From Dyella nitratireducens (GTDB taxonomy: Bacteria > Pseudomonadota > Gammaproteobacteria > Xanthomonadales > Rhodanobacteraceae): a stretch of 64,000 nucleotides of DNA. Below are positions 1-10,388 of the stretch, one piece after another (position 1 is the first letter of the stretch; each line of letters opens with the position of its first letter). The DNA is taken from assembly GCF_014642835.1 (NCBI RefSeq), contig NZ_BMJA01000003.1, positions 541,252 to 605,251 on the forward strand, read 5' to 3'. Below the pieces are notes generated by a model. The model worked only from the letters and a program-made list of their open reading frames with translations. It made no database searches and was not told where the DNA came from. Both the position numbers and the translations under genes were made by a program.

Positions 1-237
1 CATACCACACACGAAAGCGTGCTGAACATCCCCGTCTTCCCCAACACGCAACATATGCCCGAACTGGTGGCGCAGGTGGATGCCTGGATCGATTCCGGCA
101 AACCGCTGCACGCCTACTTGATCAATGGCCACGGCATCTATACGTGGGGTCATGACATGGCCGAAGCGCGCCGCCATCTGGAGGCGCTGGAATTCCTGCT
201 CGGCTGCGAACTGGACTTGAGGAGACTGAACGCATGA
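1..237 (+). CDS. mtnB: Methylthioribulose-1-phosphate dehydratase, C-terminal part
   Basis: The reading frame is open from base 1, so the gene starts upstream of the window and only its last 78 codons are seen. The fragment contains [10 protein letters not shown], the glycine/histidine-rich segment near the C-terminus of class II aldolase-fold MtnB proteins. MtnB dehydrates 5-methylthioribulose-1-phosphate in the methionine salvage pathway, in the cytoplasm. Its stop overlaps the start of mtnD by 4 nt (ATGA), so the two are translationally coupled, and mtnC follows. The call rests on this motif plus the neighbours; the metal-binding N-terminal half is outside the window. Confidence 0.9.
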   Translation, partial: HTTHESVLNIPVFPNTQHMPELVAQVDAWIDSGKPLHAYLINGHGIYTWGHDMAEARRHLEALEFLLGCELDLRRLNA

Positions 238-794
238 GCCGCCTGCGCATTTTCGACGAGCGCCACCCGCAAAGCCCGCTATCGGTGCACGAGGATGACT
301 CTGGCATCGCTCGCGAGCTGGGCAAAGTGGGCGTGCGCTTCGAGCAATGGGAAGCGAACCAGCCGGTTGCACCCGGTGCCGGCCAGGACGAAGTCATCGC
401 CGCCTACCGTGCCGACATCGATCGCCTGATGCGCGAAGAAGGTTACCAATCGGTCGACGTGATCAGCTTGACGCCAGACCACCCCGACCGCGCCGCGCTG
501 CGCCAGAAGTTCCTCAGCGAGCACACGCACAGCGAAGACGAAGTGCGCTTCTTTGTCGCCGGCGCGGGGCAGTTCACCCTGCACATCGGCGACAAGGTTT
601 ATGACGTCCTGTGCGAACAGGGCGATCTAATCGGCGTCCCCGACAGCACCCGTCACTGGTTCGACATGAGCGAGTCGCCCTACTTCGTGGCTATCCGCCT
701 GTTCACCAACAAGGAAGGCTGGGTAGCCAATTTCACCGGATCGGACATTGCAGGGCAGTTCCCGCGGATGCAGCCGTTGGCGACCGCGGCGTAA
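234..794 (+). CDS. mtnD: Acireductone dioxygenase (ARD)
   Basis: A 186-aa cupin of normal family length. The four metal ligands are visible: H97, H99 and E103 in [12 protein letters not shown], and H141 in STRHWFD. The enzyme oxidises the acireductone made by MtnC. With Fe2+ it gives the methionine precursor 2-keto-4-methylthiobutyrate; with Ni2+ the family makes an off-pathway product. The start overlaps the mtnB stop by 4 nt. mtnC follows after 134 nt that hold a degenerate palindromic repeat, so mtnB-mtnD-mtnC probably form one transcription unit. Confidence 0.96.
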   Translation: MSRLRIFDERHPQSPLSVHEDDSGIARELGKVGVRFEQWEANQPVAPGAGQDEVIAAYRADIDRLMREEGYQSVDVISLTPDHPDRAALRQKFLSEHTHSEDEVRFFVAGAGQFTLHIGDKVYDVLCEQGDLIGVPDSTRHWFDMSESPYFVAIRLFTNKEGWVANFTGSDIAGQFPRMQPLATAA

Positions 795-801
795 GCCGCG
801 G

Positions 802-862
802 CGCAAACCCAGCATTCGGGCGTATGTGCATGGCAATGCTGGGATTTGCATCCCAGCCCAGG
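802..862. repeat. Degenerate family A palindromic repeat between mtnD and mtnC
   Basis: Left arm GCAAACCCAGCATTC and right arm AATGCTGGGATTTGC form an imperfect hairpin. The layout matches the family A repeats elsewhere (for example 2649-2726), but the GTAG head on the left is lost. It fills most of the 134-nt gap and may modulate transcript ends. Confidence 0.6.
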
Positions 863-928
863 AAATCAACCGCTTGCGCCCACGCAAGCCCACGCTAAGC
901 TTGGGAGCCCCCATCCCCCGATGCTCCC

Positions 929-1615
929 ATGACCGCCATCCGCGCCATCGTCACCGATATCGAAGGAACCACCAGCTCGATCAGCTTCGTCAAGGACGTG
1001 CTGTTTCCCTACGCCCGCCAACGCCTGCCGGCCTATGTGGAAACCCATGGCGACACGTCCGAAGTGCAGCACTGGCTGCACGAAGCCGCCAAGGAAGCCG
1101 ATATCGTGGAGGCAACCCGGCAGGAGATCATCGAGCTGCTGCTGGGCTGGATCGACGAGGACCGCAAATCCACCGCCCTCAAGGCCCTGCAGGGCATGAT
1201 CTGGCAGGAAGGCTACGAATCCGGCGAATACCGCGCGCACATGTATCCGGAAGTCGCCTCGCGCCTGCACGCGTGGCGCGGCGAGGGGCTGCATCTGTAC
1301 GTGTACTCCTCAGGCTCGGTGCAAGCGCAGAAGCTGTTCTTCCGCTACAGCGAATCGGGCGATCTCACCCCGCTATTCGCCGGTTACTTCGACACCGAGA
1401 CTGGCCCCAAGCGTGAGCAGGTCTCCTACCAGCGCATCGTAGAAGCCATCGGTGAGCGGCCCGAGCACGTGTTGTTCCTGTCTGACGTGGTGCAGGAACT
1501 CGACGCTGCACGCGCCGCCGGCCTGCATACCGGCTGGCTGCTGCGTCCACCGCTGGAGGTTCCGCCCCAGCCTGCGCATCCTGCCTACGCCAGCTTCGAC
1601 GCCATCCAGCCCTGA
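929..1615 (+). CDS. mtnC: Enolase-phosphatase E1
   Basis: A 228-aa HAD-superfamily enzyme. HAD motif I is TDIEGTT (D10, E12, T14), the enolase-phosphatase variant of DxDxT. YVYSSGS around residue 130 is motif II, and [13 protein letters not shown] near residues 175-190 is the C-terminal acidic motif. It is bifunctional: it enolises and then dephosphorylates 2,3-diketo-5-methylthiopentyl-1-phosphate, feeding MtnD. The length is typical. The ribosome binding site is weak. It is the last methionine-salvage gene seen here. Confidence 0.96.
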   Translation: MTAIRAIVTDIEGTTSSISFVKDVLFPYARQRLPAYVETHGDTSEVQHWLHEAAKEADIVEATRQEIIELLLGWIDEDRKSTALKALQGMIWQEGYESGEYRAHMYPEVASRLHAWRGEGLHLYVYSSGSVQAQKLFFRYSESGDLTPLFAGYFDTETGPKREQVSYQRIVEAIGERPEHVLFLSDVVQELDAARAAGLHTGWLLRPPLEVPPQPAHPAYASFDAIQP

Positions 1616-1628
1616 GCGTGAGTTCGCC

Positions 1629-2651
1629 ATGCGCATGCGCACCCTACTAACCGCCTTGCTCTCCTTCGCCGCCGGCGTGCTGGTGATGTTGCTGGTGACC
1701 GGCCACCGGGCGCCGCCCAACCAGGAAAAACCAAGCGTGGCAGCCAGCAGCAGTGCAGCGCCGGCGCCCGCCTCGTCCAGTAGCGATACGGACGATAACG
1801 ATGACAACGATAACTGGCCTAGCCAGGGCCCTTCGCCTGAGCAGGTGATCTACTCGCAGCCGACCATGGTCAGCCAAGCGGTGTCGAAACTCTCGCCGCG
1901 CGTACCCGACAAGACCAACCTCTACTTGGTCACCTTTGCCGGCGATGGCGGCGAGGACGTGTTCCGCAACGAAGCCGAATACGCCGCACAGCTATTCACC
2001 CAGCGCTTCGGCCCGACCGCCCATGCCGTGGTGCTGGAAAACAACCCCACCACCTTGCAATCGCACCCGCTGGCCAGCTGGAGCAATCTCGAAGCCACGC
2101 TCGATCAACTCACCACCGTGATGAAACCAGACCAGGACATCCTGGTGCTGTACATGACCTCACACGGCGATGAAGACCACAACCTGCTGGTCGATATGGA
2201 TCCACTGCCGCTGGACCAGATCGGCGCGCCCGATCTTGCCGGTATTCTGAAAAAGCGCGCGTTCAAATGGAAAGTGGTGGTGGTAAACGCCTGCTACTCC
2301 GGCGGCTTCGTGCCCGACCTGCGTGGCCCAGGCACGCTGGTGCTAACCGCAGCCCGCACGGATCGCAGCTCCTTCGGCTGCGGCAGCGATTCCGATATCA
2401 CCTACTTCGGCAAGGCCTGGCTGGTGGATGCGCTGAACAAGACAGACAACCTCGTCGACGCCTTTCAGATCGCCAAGCGCGATATTTCCGGTTGGGAGGC
2501 TCAGGACAAGCTCACACCGTCCGAGCCGCAGATGGATGTTGGTGCGGGCATTGCCCAGCAGTTGGAAGCATGGCGCAAGGAAGTGGCGCCAGCACCGGCC
2601 GTGCCATTCATGCCACCGCCGCCATCGGCTAGCAATGCGAGTGCCCAGTAG
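1629..2651 (+). CDS. Membrane-anchored C13 (legumain-like) cysteine peptidase
   Basis: A 340-aa protein starting at the ATG 13 nt after mtnC; the frame is open further upstream but only inside mtnC. Residues 5-24 form one hydrophobic segment (signal anchor). A Ser/Ala/Asp-rich linker runs to about residue 70, and a caspase/legumain-type domain follows. The likely catalytic dyad is H179 (MTSHGDEDH) and C222 (NACYSGGF), the His-Gly and ACYSG motifs of peptidase family C13. The C-terminal 20 residues are Pro/Ala-rich. It is likely periplasmic and inner-membrane tethered. Substrate is unknown. The stop codon TAG lies inside the GTAG head of the adjacent palindromic repeat. Confidence 0.82.
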   Translation: MRMRTLLTALLSFAAGVLVMLLVTGHRAPPNQEKPSVAASSSAAPAPASSSSDTDDNDDNDNWPSQGPSPEQVIYSQPTMVSQAVSKLSPRVPDKTNLYLVTFAGDGGEDVFRNEAEYAAQLFTQRFGPTAHAVVLENNPTTLQSHPLASWSNLEATLDQLTTVMKPDQDILVLYMTSHGDEDHNLLVDMDPLPLDQIGAPDLAGILKKRAFKWKVVVVNACYSGGFVPDLRGPGTLVLTAARTDRSSFGCGSDSDITYFGKAWLVDALNKTDNLVDAFQIAKRDISGWEAQDKLTPSEPQMDVGAGIAQQLEAWRKEVAPAPAVPFMPPPPSASNASAQ

Positions 2652-2726
2652 GTTGGTTGGGGTGCAAACCCCAACATCCGGATGTGTGTGCAAGGCCATG
2701 TTGGGATTTACACCCCAACCAACAAA
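2649..2726. repeat. Family A palindromic (REP-like) repeat
   Basis: GTAGGTTGGTTGGGGTGCAA opens the left arm, and the right arm ends CACCCCAACCAAC. The two arms pair as a long hairpin. The repeat lies between the convergent peptidase gene and hisIE, and its first GTAG provides the TAG stop of the peptidase gene. Its position suggests a bidirectional transcript-end structure. Confidence 0.85.
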
Positions 2727-2767
2727 CTTACGCAGCCCAGCATTCGCGGAAATGGCGGCAGTAAAGA

Positions 2768-3400
2768 TTACCCATGCCGCTCCACCAACACCTGCGCCAC
2801 ATCAGCAAGCCCAAATCCCCGTGCACGCAGCAACACGGTGAGATGAAACACCAGATCGGCCGCTTCGCCCAGCAACTCATCATCCCCCTGTGCCACGGCA
2901 GCAAGCGCCGTCTCTACGCCTTCCTCGCCCACTTTCTGCGCAATCCGTCGCGTGCCACCCTCGAATAATTTCGTGGTGTAGCTGTCCTGGGGCAACTCCC
3001 TTTTCCGGCTTTCCACCAACGCATCCAATTGCGCCAGAAAACCCAGTGGCGGTCGCACTTCATTGCCGAAACAGCTGCGAGTGCCAAGATGGCAGGTCGG
3101 CCCATGCGGATCGGCCAGCACCAGCAAGGTATCGCCATCACAATCAGCACGAATCGACTTCACGTGCAGCACGTGCCCCGAGCTTTCGCCCTTGGTCCAC
3201 AAGCGCTGCTTGCTACGGCTGTAGAACGTCACCTTGCTGCTGGTCTGGGTAAGAGCCAGCGCCTTGGCGTCCATATAACCAAGCATCAACACCTCGCCGG
3301 TTAACCAGTGCTGCACGATGGCGGGCACCAGTCCATCTGACTTTTCCCAGTCGATCTGGCTCAGATCAAGCGAATCAAAATTGCTCACGGTTTCACTCAT
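2768..3400 (-). CDS. hisI: Bifunctional phosphoribosyl-AMP cyclohydrolase / phosphoribosyl-ATP pyrophosphatase
   Basis: A 210-aa HisIE fusion catalysing steps 2 and 3 of histidine synthesis. The N-terminal half is the cyclohydrolase, with [27 protein letters not shown] and the metal-binding Cys motif [10 protein letters not shown]. The C-terminal half, from about residue 115, is the alpha-helical pyrophosphohydrolase, with [10 protein letters not shown] and [13 protein letters not shown]. It is the last gene of the operon. Its start overlaps the end of hisF by 8 nt. A palindromic repeat follows the stop and is the only terminator-like structure seen. Confidence 0.97.
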   Translation of the reverse strand: MSETVSNFDSLDLSQIDWEKSDGLVPAIVQHWLTGEVLMLGYMDAKALALTQTSSKVTFYSRSKQRLWTKGESSGHVLHVKSIRADCDGDTLLVLADPHGPTCHLGTRSCFGNEVRPPLGFLAQLDALVESRKRELPQDSYTTKLFEGGTRRIAQKVGEEGVETALAAVAQGDDELLGEAADLVFHLTVLLRARGFGLADVAQVLVERHG

Positions 3401-4184
3401 GGTCGACTGTCTCTTGCAAGCGAATCACGATGCCTTCCCGCTGCAAATAACGCTTGAGTTCGGGAATGGCGATGGCGCCGCCATGGAAAACGCTGGCCGC
3501 CAAAGCACCATCAACACGAGCCTGCGTGAATGCGTCGCGAAAATGCGTCATAGCCCCCGCACCGCCCGATGCAATCAGCGGCACCGTGCACCCTTTTCGC
3601 GCTGCCGTCAGCTGTACCAAGTCATAACCTTCACGCACGCCATCCGTGTCCATGCAATTGAGCACGATCTCGCCCGCACCACGACGCTGCGCCTCCATCA
3701 TCCAGTCCAGCGTGCGACGTGCCAGCGAACGCGTCTTGGACGGATCGCCGGTGTACTGGCGCACACGCCACTCGCCATCCGCATCACGCATGGAATCGAT
3801 ACCCACCACCACGCACTGCACGCCGAACGCTGCCGCCAATTCGTCGATCAGCTCAGGGCGTTCCAATGCTGGCGAGTTGATCGAAACCTTGTCTGCGCCC
3901 GCATGCAACACCTCGCGCGCATCCGCGACCGAGCGGATACCACCCGCCACGCAGAAGGGAATATCGATCTCACGCGCGACACGCTCCACCCAGCCGCGAT
4001 CCACGCGACGCCCTTCCGGACTGGCGGTGATGTCGTAGAACACCAGTTCGTCGGCGCCTTCATCGCGATAGCGCAAGGCCAGCTCGACAATTTCGCCCAT
4101 CACCACGTGATCGCGAAAACGCACGCCTTTGACGACCTTGCCGTCGCGCACGTCCAGGCAGGGAATGATGCGGCGACTCAGCAT
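3393..4184 (-). CDS. hisF: Imidazole glycerol phosphate synthase, cyclase subunit
   Basis: A 263-aa (beta/alpha)8 barrel. It starts [15 protein letters not shown] with the catalytic D11. [13 protein letters not shown] contains the second catalytic aspartate, and IASGGAGAM is the C-terminal phosphate-binding motif. It partners with HisH to turn PRFAR plus ammonia into imidazole glycerol phosphate and AICAR. It overlaps hisA upstream by 7 nt and hisIE downstream by 8 nt. Confidence 0.98.
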   Translation of the reverse strand: MLSRRIIPCLDVRDGKVVKGVRFRDHVVMGEIVELALRYRDEGADELVFYDITASPEGRRVDRGWVERVAREIDIPFCVAGGIRSVADAREVLHAGADKVSINSPALERPELIDELAAAFGVQCVVVGIDSMRDADGEWRVRQYTGDPSKTRSLARRTLDWMMEAQRRGAGEIVLNCMDTDGVREGYDLVQLTAARKGCTVPLIASGGAGAMTHFRDAFTQARVDGALAASVFHGGAIAIPELKRYLQREGIVIRLQETVDHE

Positions 4185-4906
4185 GCCAAAGCGTCCTCCA
4201 GCGTAAAGCGCTGTTCCAGCAAGGCGCGTCCAAGAATCACCCCCCGTGCACCAGCGTCGCGTGCCGCGCGGATATCATCCAATGAACGCACGCCACCGGA
4301 GGCCTGCACCGCCAGCTGCGGAACGGTTTGCGCCAGATGCCGGTAAAGCTCCAGATTGAAACCGGCCAGCATGCCATCCCGCTCGATATCCGTGCACAGC
4401 AGATGACGCGCACCGCGCGCGGCATACCACGGTGCCAGTTCGTCCAAAGTACGCGCTTCGTCTTCCGTCCAGCCGGCACTCGGCAAGGTCCAACGATTCT
4501 CACGACGGCGGGTATCCAGCGCGATGGTGAAACCTTCTTCACCGTATATGTTCAGCCACTCCACCACACGCTCCGGCTCGCGAATGGCAACACTGCCTAC
4601 CACGACCCGGCTTACACCTGCATCGAACAACCGGCGTACGTCATCGTCTGCACGCACACCGCCCCCCGCTTGCACCTGCATGCCGGCTTTAACCAGCGCT
4701 TCGATAACCGAGAGATTGGCCAGATTACCTGCACGCGCACCGTCGAGATCCACCACGTGCAGCCAGCGTGCACCAGCCTGTGCATATCTGGCAGCCAGAT
4801 CACTCGGCGCAGAGGCGTATTGCGTTTCTTGCGCGTAATCGCCCTGTCGCAAGCGGACTACTTGGCCACCGCGCAGGTCGATGGCAGGGATGACTTCAAA
4901 ATTCAT
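4178..4906 (-). CDS. hisA: ProFAR isomerase
   Basis: A 242-aa (beta/alpha)8 barrel, [24 protein letters not shown], with the catalytic aspartate in IDLRGG and a second in [21 protein letters not shown] and [10 protein letters not shown] are the phosphate-binding loops. It converts ProFAR to PRFAR, step 4 of the pathway. It overlaps hisF by 7 nt. The 188 nt upstream to hisH contain a palindromic repeat, the only sizeable gap in the operon. Confidence 0.98.
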   Translation of the reverse strand: MNFEVIPAIDLRGGQVVRLRQGDYAQETQYASAPSDLAARYAQAGARWLHVVDLDGARAGNLANLSVIEALVKAGMQVQAGGGVRADDDVRRLFDAGVSRVVVGSVAIREPERVVEWLNIYGEEGFTIALDTRRRENRWTLPSAGWTEDEARTLDELAPWYAARGARHLLCTDIERDGMLAGFNLELYRHLAQTVPQLAVQASGGVRSLDDIRAARDAGARGVILGRALLEQRFTLEDALAC

Positions 4907-4980
4907 GCTGATCAGCTCTTAAATTCCCTATGCAAAGAGACACAGGCTCTACACGCATCCGACAACGCTCAATCCTGCCC

Positions 4981-5066
4981 GGCCGTCATTCCCGCGAAAG
5001 CGGGAATCCATCTTGCTCTGATGCCTCCGTGAAAATGGATTCCCGCTTTCGCGGGAATGACGGCCT
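4981..5066. repeat. Family B palindromic repeat inside the his operon
   Basis: GTCATTCCCGCGAAAGCGGG on the left pairs with CCCGCTTTCGCGGGAATGAC on the right, around a loop of about 35 nt. This is a sequence variant of the CATTCCGGCGAAGGCCGGAAT family. It separates hisH from hisA in an otherwise overlapping operon and could attenuate or stabilise the mRNA at this point. Confidence 0.88.
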
Positions 5067-5094
5067 TCTTGTACCGATGAGCCTTCCGGGTTCA

Positions 5095-5685
5095 TCAAAG
5101 CTCAAGAAAATTCTTCAACAGCTTCGCCCCCACCCTTGCCGAGCGCTCCGGATGAAACTGCATCCCATGAAAATTCCCGCTCGCGATCACCGCCGAAAAC
5201 AGGCCACCGTAATCGCTGCTCACCAAGGTGTACTTACCCGTCGGCACCGCATAGCTGTGAACAAAGTAGGCCCAATCGCCCTCTTCCAGATTTTTGAGCA
5301 ACGGATGGCTGCTCACCGGCGACAGGCGATTCCAACCCATATGCGGTACACACCGTTCCGGCGTTTCCTCGAACTTGTGAACACTGGCAGGGATCACCCC
5401 CAGGCAAGCGGTGTCACTTTCCTCGGAGTGCTCACACAACAGTTGCATCCCCAGGCACACACCCAACACCGGCTGCGTCAGCGAACGAATCACATCCACC
5501 AGGCCCAGCTCGCGCAATCGCGCCATGCCCGGCGCCGCCGCACCGACGCCAGGCAGAATGACCTTGTCCGCTGCCCGAATACTTTTGGCATCAGCCGTCA
5601 ACGCGGCATCCACGCCAAGCCGCTGCAAGGCATAACGCACCGAACCGATATTGGTACCGCCGGCATCGACCAGCACCACACTCAT
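5095..5685 (-). CDS. hisH: Imidazole glycerol phosphate synthase, glutamine amidotransferase subunit
   Basis: A 196-aa class I glutamine amidotransferase. The nucleophile Cys is in VLGVCLGMQLL, and the His-Glu pair is in FHGMQFHPERS. GVGAAAPGM is the expected oxyanion-strand region. It supplies ammonia to HisF. Its start overlaps the hisB stop by 1 nt. The length is typical. Confidence 0.97.
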   Translation of the reverse strand: MSVVLVDAGGTNIGSVRYALQRLGVDAALTADAKSIRAADKVILPGVGAAAPGMARLRELGLVDVIRSLTQPVLGVCLGMQLLCEHSEESDTACLGVIPASVHKFEETPERCVPHMGWNRLSPVSSHPLLKNLEEGDWAYFVHSYAVPTGKYTLVSSDYGGLFSAVIASGNFHGMQFHPERSARVGAKLLKNFLEL

Positions 5686-6749
5686 TACAAGGCCCCCTTG
5701 GTACTTGGCAATTCATCGCCTTCGCGGCGGATCGCCTGGCGCAAGGCACGCGCGGTCACCTTGAAGCAGGCTTCCACCATATGGTGCGCGTTCTCACCCT
5801 GCACGCTTAGACGCAGATTGGCACCGAGCGTGTCGCACAGTGAACGGAAGAAGTGCGGTACCAGTTCGGTAGGCACATCGCCCACGCGTTCGCGCGGAAA
5901 CTGGCCTTCAAACACGAAGTACGGGCGGCCCGAGAGGTCCAGCGCGGCACTGGCCAGCGACTCGTCCATCGGCAGCGTAAAGCCATAACGGCCGATACCG
6001 CGCTTGTCACCCAACGCCTGGCGCAAGGCTTGACCCAAAGCGAGCGCGCAATCCTCGATGGTGTGGTGCTCATCCACCTTGGTGTCGCCATCGCATTGAA
6101 GACTGAGCGCGAAACCGCCGTGCTTGCCGATCTGCTCCAGCATATGGTCGAAAAAGCCCAAGCCCGTATGCGCCACCGGTTCCGTCTGCGCATCCAAATC
6201 CACTCGCACCTTGATGCGTGTTTCCTTCGTATTGCGCACTACCTCCGCAATACGCGGCCGATCGAGCAATTGATGCGCGACGGCTTCCCAACTGATGCCG
6301 TTCGGCCCGACACGAAAACCACGCACACCCATGTTGGCCGCAAACAGCAGATCCGTCTCACGGTCGCCTACCATCGCGGATTCGGCACGCGTCCAGCCGT
6401 CGTCGGCCAGATAGTCGCGCATCATGCCAATGCCTGGCTTGCGCGTATCCAGTCTTTCGTGCGGGAAACTACGATCGATCAGCACTTCGCGAAAACGCAC
6501 GCCTTGCGAGGCAAAGATACGCATCAGGAGATTGTGTGGCCCCTCGAAATGCGCCTGCGGAAAGCTGTCGGTGCCCAGACCATCCTGATTGGTCACCATC
6601 ACCAATTCATAGCCAGCCGCCACGATACGCTGCAGGGCTGCGATCACACCCGGCAAAAGGGCGAGCTTTTCGTAGCTATCAATTTGCTCGTCAGCCGGCT
6701 CTTCAATCAGGCAGCCATCACGGTCAACAAATAATATCTTGCGGCTCAT
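5685..6749 (-). CDS. hisB: Bifunctional histidinol-phosphatase / imidazoleglycerol-phosphate dehydratase
   Basis: A 354-aa fusion of the enterobacterial type. Residues 1 to about 165 are a HAD phosphatase ([12 protein letters not shown] with the nucleophile Asp; MVGDRETD). Residues about 170-354 are the dehydratase, with the paired metal-binding motifs [14 protein letters not shown] and [10 protein letters not shown]. It catalyses steps 6 and 8 of the pathway. It sits 9 nt downstream of hisC and overlaps hisH by 1 nt. Confidence 0.98.
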   Translation of the reverse strand: MSRKILFVDRDGCLIEEPADEQIDSYEKLALLPGVIAALQRIVAAGYELVMVTNQDGLGTDSFPQAHFEGPHNLLMRIFASQGVRFREVLIDRSFPHERLDTRKPGIGMMRDYLADDGWTRAESAMVGDRETDLLFAANMGVRGFRVGPNGISWEAVAHQLLDRPRIAEVVRNTKETRIKVRVDLDAQTEPVAHTGLGFFDHMLEQIGKHGGFALSLQCDGDTKVDEHHTIEDCALALGQALRQALGDKRGIGRYGFTLPMDESLASAALDLSGRPYFVFEGQFPRERVGDVPTELVPHFFRSLCDTLGANLRLSVQGENAHHMVEACFKVTARALRQAIRREGDELPSTKGAL

Positions 6750-6758
6750 CTCATTACC

Positions 6759-7847
6759 TTATGCCGATCCATCGGCAAAACGCCGGTCATCGACCATGCT
6801 CTTTAAAATAGCCAGCACCTTGGCGTTCTCGTCAGGCGTACCGATCGTGATACGCAGCGCATCCTGCAACTTGGGATAGCGGCGCACATCGCGCACCACG
6901 ATGCCAGCCTGCAGCAAGCGCTGGTAAACCGCACCCGCATCATCGAAGCGCACAGCAAGAAAATTCGCATCGGAAGACAGCACTTCCCGCACACCTGGCA
7001 ACTCGGCCAGCGAGCGGCGCATGAAGGCGCGCTGCTCACGCACGATCTGGATATGCGCGCTTGCCGCAGCCTGTCCCGATGGCGAGAGCGCCGCCAGCGC
7101 TGCCGCAACACAAGGCAACGGCAGCGGATACGGCGGCATGATTCGCCTGAGCAGCGCAATCACTTCTGGATTTGCCAGCAGACTGCCGATGCGCGCACCA
7201 GCCAGCGCCCATGCCTTGGACAAGGTACGCAACACGGCAAGATGTTCGTAGCGGTCAATCAGTTCGATCGCGCTCGTTTGATCGGAAAACTCGATATAAG
7301 CCTCATCCACGACCAGCAAGGCTTTACCAACCAGGGCCTGCGCTACCTGTTCGATATCCGCAAGCGACATCGACTTGCCGCTGGGATTGTTCGGCGTGCA
7401 GAGAAACACCAGCTTTACTGCCGGCGTGATCGCAGCAAGCAGAGCGGGAATATCGAGGCTGAAGTCATCGGCCAGTTGCACGTCGATCACCACAGCATTT
7501 TGAATGCGCGCGCAGACGGCATACATGCCGAAGGTTGGCGGCTGGATCACGATCGCATCCTGCCCAGCGCGGCAAAAAGCGCGAACCAGCAAATCGATCG
7601 CTTCGTCACTGCCACGCCCCACCAGCAATTGCTCGGTCCGTATGCCGTAGAGCATGGCCAAGGCTTGTAGCAAGGCCTGCGGCTGCGGATCAGGGTAGCG
7701 ATTGCATCCTGCGCCCGCCTCGCCGGTCGGTTCCCAGGCGGATTCATTCGCATTGAGCATGACCTGCCCGCCGCTTGCCTCCGTACGTGCCGAGGAATAC
7801 GGCTGCATCGTGCGAATTTCCGGTCGTGCCAGATCCAGGACACTCAT
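6759..7847 (-). CDS. hisC: Histidinol-phosphate aminotransferase
   Basis: A 362-aa class I/II PLP aminotransferase. [10 protein letters not shown] is the substrate-end motif and [10 protein letters not shown] the cofactor loop. [11 protein letters not shown] holds the aspartate facing the pyridine nitrogen. The PLP lysine is in [15 protein letters not shown]. It catalyses step 7. The start overlaps the hisD stop by 4 nt, so the two are coupled. Confidence 0.97.
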   Translation of the reverse strand: MSVLDLARPEIRTMQPYSSARTEASGGQVMLNANESAWEPTGEAGAGCNRYPDPQPQALLQALAMLYGIRTEQLLVGRGSDEAIDLLVRAFCRAGQDAIVIQPPTFGMYAVCARIQNAVVIDVQLADDFSLDIPALLAAITPAVKLVFLCTPNNPSGKSMSLADIEQVAQALVGKALLVVDEAYIEFSDQTSAIELIDRYEHLAVLRTLSKAWALAGARIGSLLANPEVIALLRRIMPPYPLPLPCVAAALAALSPSGQAAASAHIQIVREQRAFMRRSLAELPGVREVLSSDANFLAVRFDDAGAVYQRLLQAGIVVRDVRRYPKLQDALRITIGTPDENAKVLAILKSMVDDRRFADGSA

Positions 7848-9151
7848 AGACGAGTCCCCAGCGCAGCCAAACGAAGCGTGACGGCACGGCGATGCGCCTC
7901 AAGCTGCTCCGCGGCGGCCAACGTGGCCGTGCACGGACCTATCGCGCGCAAGCCATTGGGGTCCAGTTCCTGTACCGTAATCTGCTTCAGATAGCTGGCC
8001 ACCGACACACCGCTGTAGCTGCGCGCGTAACCATACGTCGGCAATACGTGGTTGCTGCCGCTGCAGTAATCGCCCACGGATTCAGGCGTCCATGCGCCCA
8101 CAAAAATGGAACCCGCGCTTTCGATGCTGGCCACCAGCTCGCGTGCGTTATTCACTTGCAGAATCAAATGCTCTGGTGCATAGCGATTGCTGACTTCGAC
8201 AGCCTGGGCCAGCGATTGAACTTCAATCAGACGGCTTTGCGCCAAGGCCTGCTCCGCGATGGCGCCGCGCGGCAATTGCGCGCACTGGCGATCCACTTCT
8301 TCAGCCACTTTATCGAGCAACGCCGCAGACGGGCTGACCAGCACTACCTGTGAATCCGGCCCGTGCTCGGCTTGCGACAGCAGATCCGCCGCCACGAACA
8401 CGGGATTGGCCTGGGCGTCGGCAATCACTAGTACTTCGGAAGGTCCGGCGGGCATATCGATGGCCGCGCCGTTAGGGTCGGACGATACCTGCAGCTTCGC
8501 CTCAGTCACCCACGCGTTGCCCGGACCAAACAGCTTGTCGCAACGCGGTACGCTCTCGGTGCCATAAGCCATCGCCGCAATCGCCTGCGCACCGCCAAGT
8601 TTGAATATGCGATGCACGCCTACCGTGCGTGCAGCAAACAATACGGCTTCATCGCATGTGCCATCCGCACGTGCCGGCGAACACAACACCACTTCGCGGC
8701 AACCTGCAATGCGCGCGGGCACACCCAGCATCAGCGCAGTGGAAGGTAAAGGCGCGCTGCCAGCCGGCACATACAAGCCAACACGATTGATGGGGCGAAG
8801 AATGCGTTCCACGCGTACGCCCACAGCGGTATTCACACCGATCGGCTGTGGCGCGGCGGCGCTATGAAAGGATTCGATGCGCGCAGCGGCCTCACGGATG
8901 GCCGCTTTCAATTCCGGCGCCAGCTTGACCTCGGCTGCCGCGAATTCTGCTTCGCTGACCTCGATGGCATCCAGCGTGCAGCGGTCATAACGCGTAGAAA
9001 GCTCGCGCAAGGCCGTATCGCCTTTGGCACGCACTTCCGCAATGATCCGCTCCACACCGTGGCGCAGCTCCTCCGCACGTGATTGTGCAGGCCGCGCCAG
9101 TGCGTCGTTACGCTCGGCGTCGTTCAACGTATTCCAATCGATTCGCTTCAT
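7844..9151 (-). CDS. hisD: Histidinol dehydrogenase
   Basis: The frame is open to 9208, but the start chosen is the ATG at 9151 (MKRIDWNTL). The extra upstream codons lie inside the hisG end, and family members are about 430 aa; this gives 435 aa. [10 protein letters not shown] is the NAD-site region. [20 protein letters not shown] and the Zn-site stretch QAEHGPDSQ are present, with the SNHVLPT segment near the C-terminus. It oxidises histidinol to histidine in two NAD-dependent steps. It sits 10 nt after hisG. Confidence 0.96.
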   Translation of the reverse strand: MKRIDWNTLNDAERNDALARPAQSRAEELRHGVERIIAEVRAKGDTALRELSTRYDRCTLDAIEVSEAEFAAAEVKLAPELKAAIREAAARIESFHSAAAPQPIGVNTAVGVRVERILRPINRVGLYVPAGSAPLPSTALMLGVPARIAGCREVVLCSPARADGTCDEAVLFAARTVGVHRIFKLGGAQAIAAMAYGTESVPRCDKLFGPGNAWVTEAKLQVSSDPNGAAIDMPAGPSEVLVIADAQANPVFVAADLLSQAEHGPDSQVVLVSPSAALLDKVAEEVDRQCAQLPRGAIAEQALAQSRLIEVQSLAQAVEVSNRYAPEHLILQVNNARELVASIESAGSIFVGAWTPESVGDYCSGSNHVLPTYGYARSYSGVSVASYLKQITVQELDPNGLRAIGPCTATLAAAEQLEAHRRAVTLRLAALGTRL

Positions 9152-9161
9152 CCCAAACGTC

Positions 9162-10055
9162 TCAAGCAAGCATCTTCTCGACCGGCAGCACGAACATCTC
9201 GCGCGCACCGGCCTTCTTGATTTCTTCCAATTGCCGCCAGCTCACTTCACCTGCGCACAAGGCCTGCAGCATCAGTTGATCGGGTTGCCCAGCCACCGGC
9301 AACAAGGTGGGCTGCGGACCACCCGGCAACAGACGGGTTACCGCATCGAGCGTGTTGCGTGAGGTCTGAAGCAGCAGCAGTCGTGATTCACGCACCTGGA
9401 TCACGCCGTCCAAACGCTTGAGCAGCAGCTCGATCATGTCGCCACGCTCGTCGGTGGGCAGCGCATCCGGGCCGGCCAGCACGGCTTCGCTCTGCAGCAA
9501 CACGTCGGTTTCGCGCAATTGATTGGCGACCAGCGTGCCGCCGCTTTGCACGAGATCGCAGATCACATCGGCCGTGCCAAGCTTGGGCGCAATTTCCACC
9601 GAGCCGGCCAAGGTAATGGTGGTGGCCACCACACCCTGCTCCCGCAGCCAGGTGCCAAGCAGCCCTGGATACGACGTCGCAATGCGCAGCCCGGAAAGAT
9701 CATTCGGCCCGTTGTATGCCACATCCTGCGGCACGGCGATGGAAAGACGGCAGCGGCCAAAGCCCAGCGACCGCCATTCCGTCAGCGTCGCAGCGCCGTC
9801 GCCGGCAGTGCCTTTGAACTCATTGAGCACATTGCGCCCGACGATGCCGAGATCGCATACGCCCTGGGCAATCAATCCAGGAATGTCGTCATCGCGCACC
9901 AGCAAGAGGTCCACCGGCTCGCCCTCACCGAAGCAGAACAGCTTGTCGCGGCTCTGACGAAAGGTAAGGCCACAGCGATTGAGCAGATCCAGCGCCGGCT
10001 CGGTCAACCGGCCGGATTTCTGCATGGCGATACGCAAACGATCCCGCGGCTTCAT
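9162..10055 (-). CDS. hisG: ATP phosphoribosyltransferase (long form)
   Basis: A 297-aa HisG of the long, E. coli-like type, starting [17 protein letters not shown]. The PRPP/ATP-site segment [13 protein letters not shown] is present, and the C-terminal ACT-like regulatory domain occupies about residues 225-297, so HisZ is not expected. It catalyses the committed step and in this family is feedback inhibited by histidine. It overlaps the upstream repressor gene by 4 nt (ATGA), making the regulator the first gene of the operon. Confidence 0.97.
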   Translation of the reverse strand: MKPRDRLRIAMQKSGRLTEPALDLLNRCGLTFRQSRDKLFCFGEGEPVDLLLVRDDDIPGLIAQGVCDLGIVGRNVLNEFKGTAGDGAATLTEWRSLGFGRCRLSIAVPQDVAYNGPNDLSGLRIATSYPGLLGTWLREQGVVATTITLAGSVEIAPKLGTADVICDLVQSGGTLVANQLRETDVLLQSEAVLAGPDALPTDERGDMIELLLKRLDGVIQVRESRLLLLQTSRNTLDAVTRLLPGGPQPTLLPVAGQPDQLMLQALCAGEVSWRQLEEIKKAGAREMFVLPVEKMLA

Positions 10056-10387
10056 GCGCGCGCCCTTTTTGCTGCCGCACGAGCACGCGTCGCACGCGCC
10101 GCCGCAGCGAGATACCCGCCACTACCTTGGTTGAGATAACGCGCTACGCGCCCGATGGTGGTGATGCTCACCGCAGTGCGATCGTGAATCTCGCGATAGG
10201 ACACCCCTTCCAGCAGATATGGCACCACCCGCCAACGATCGACCAGTACCTCCAGCTCGGCCGGCGTACACAGGTCGTTGAGGAAAGCATTCATTTCCTC
10301 GGCGTTCTTCAGCGAGAGCAAGGCGCGGCACAGGCTGAGCCTGGCGGACTCTTCCGGGGTTTCGGGATCGATCGATCGGCGCTTCAT
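10052..10387 (-). CDS. TrpR-family (YerC/HisR-like) repressor heading the his operon
   Basis: A 111-aa protein with the TrpR-superfamily layout: an all-helical N-terminus, then LCTPAELEVLVDRWRVVPYLLEGVSYREI and the recognition-helix segment TAVSITTIGRVARYL. The Ala/Arg-rich tail (about 20 residues) is low complexity. It overlaps hisG by 4 nt and is co-transcribed with the enzymes, so it probably controls its own operon in response to histidine. TrpR-family regulators linked to histidine genes are known in Xanthomonadales; applying that role here is inference. The true tryptophan repressor is less likely because no trp gene is nearby. Confidence 0.85.
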   Translation of the reverse strand: MKRRSIDPETPEESARLSLCRALLSLKNAEEMNAFLNDLCTPAELEVLVDRWRVVPYLLEGVSYREIHDRTAVSITTIGRVARYLNQGSGGYLAAAARATRARAAAKRARA

Positions 10388-10388
10388 A

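Noticed and set aside
4930-5988. 352-aa plus-strand open frame over hisH/hisB
   Set aside because: Antisense to two certain his genes and begins inside a repeat.
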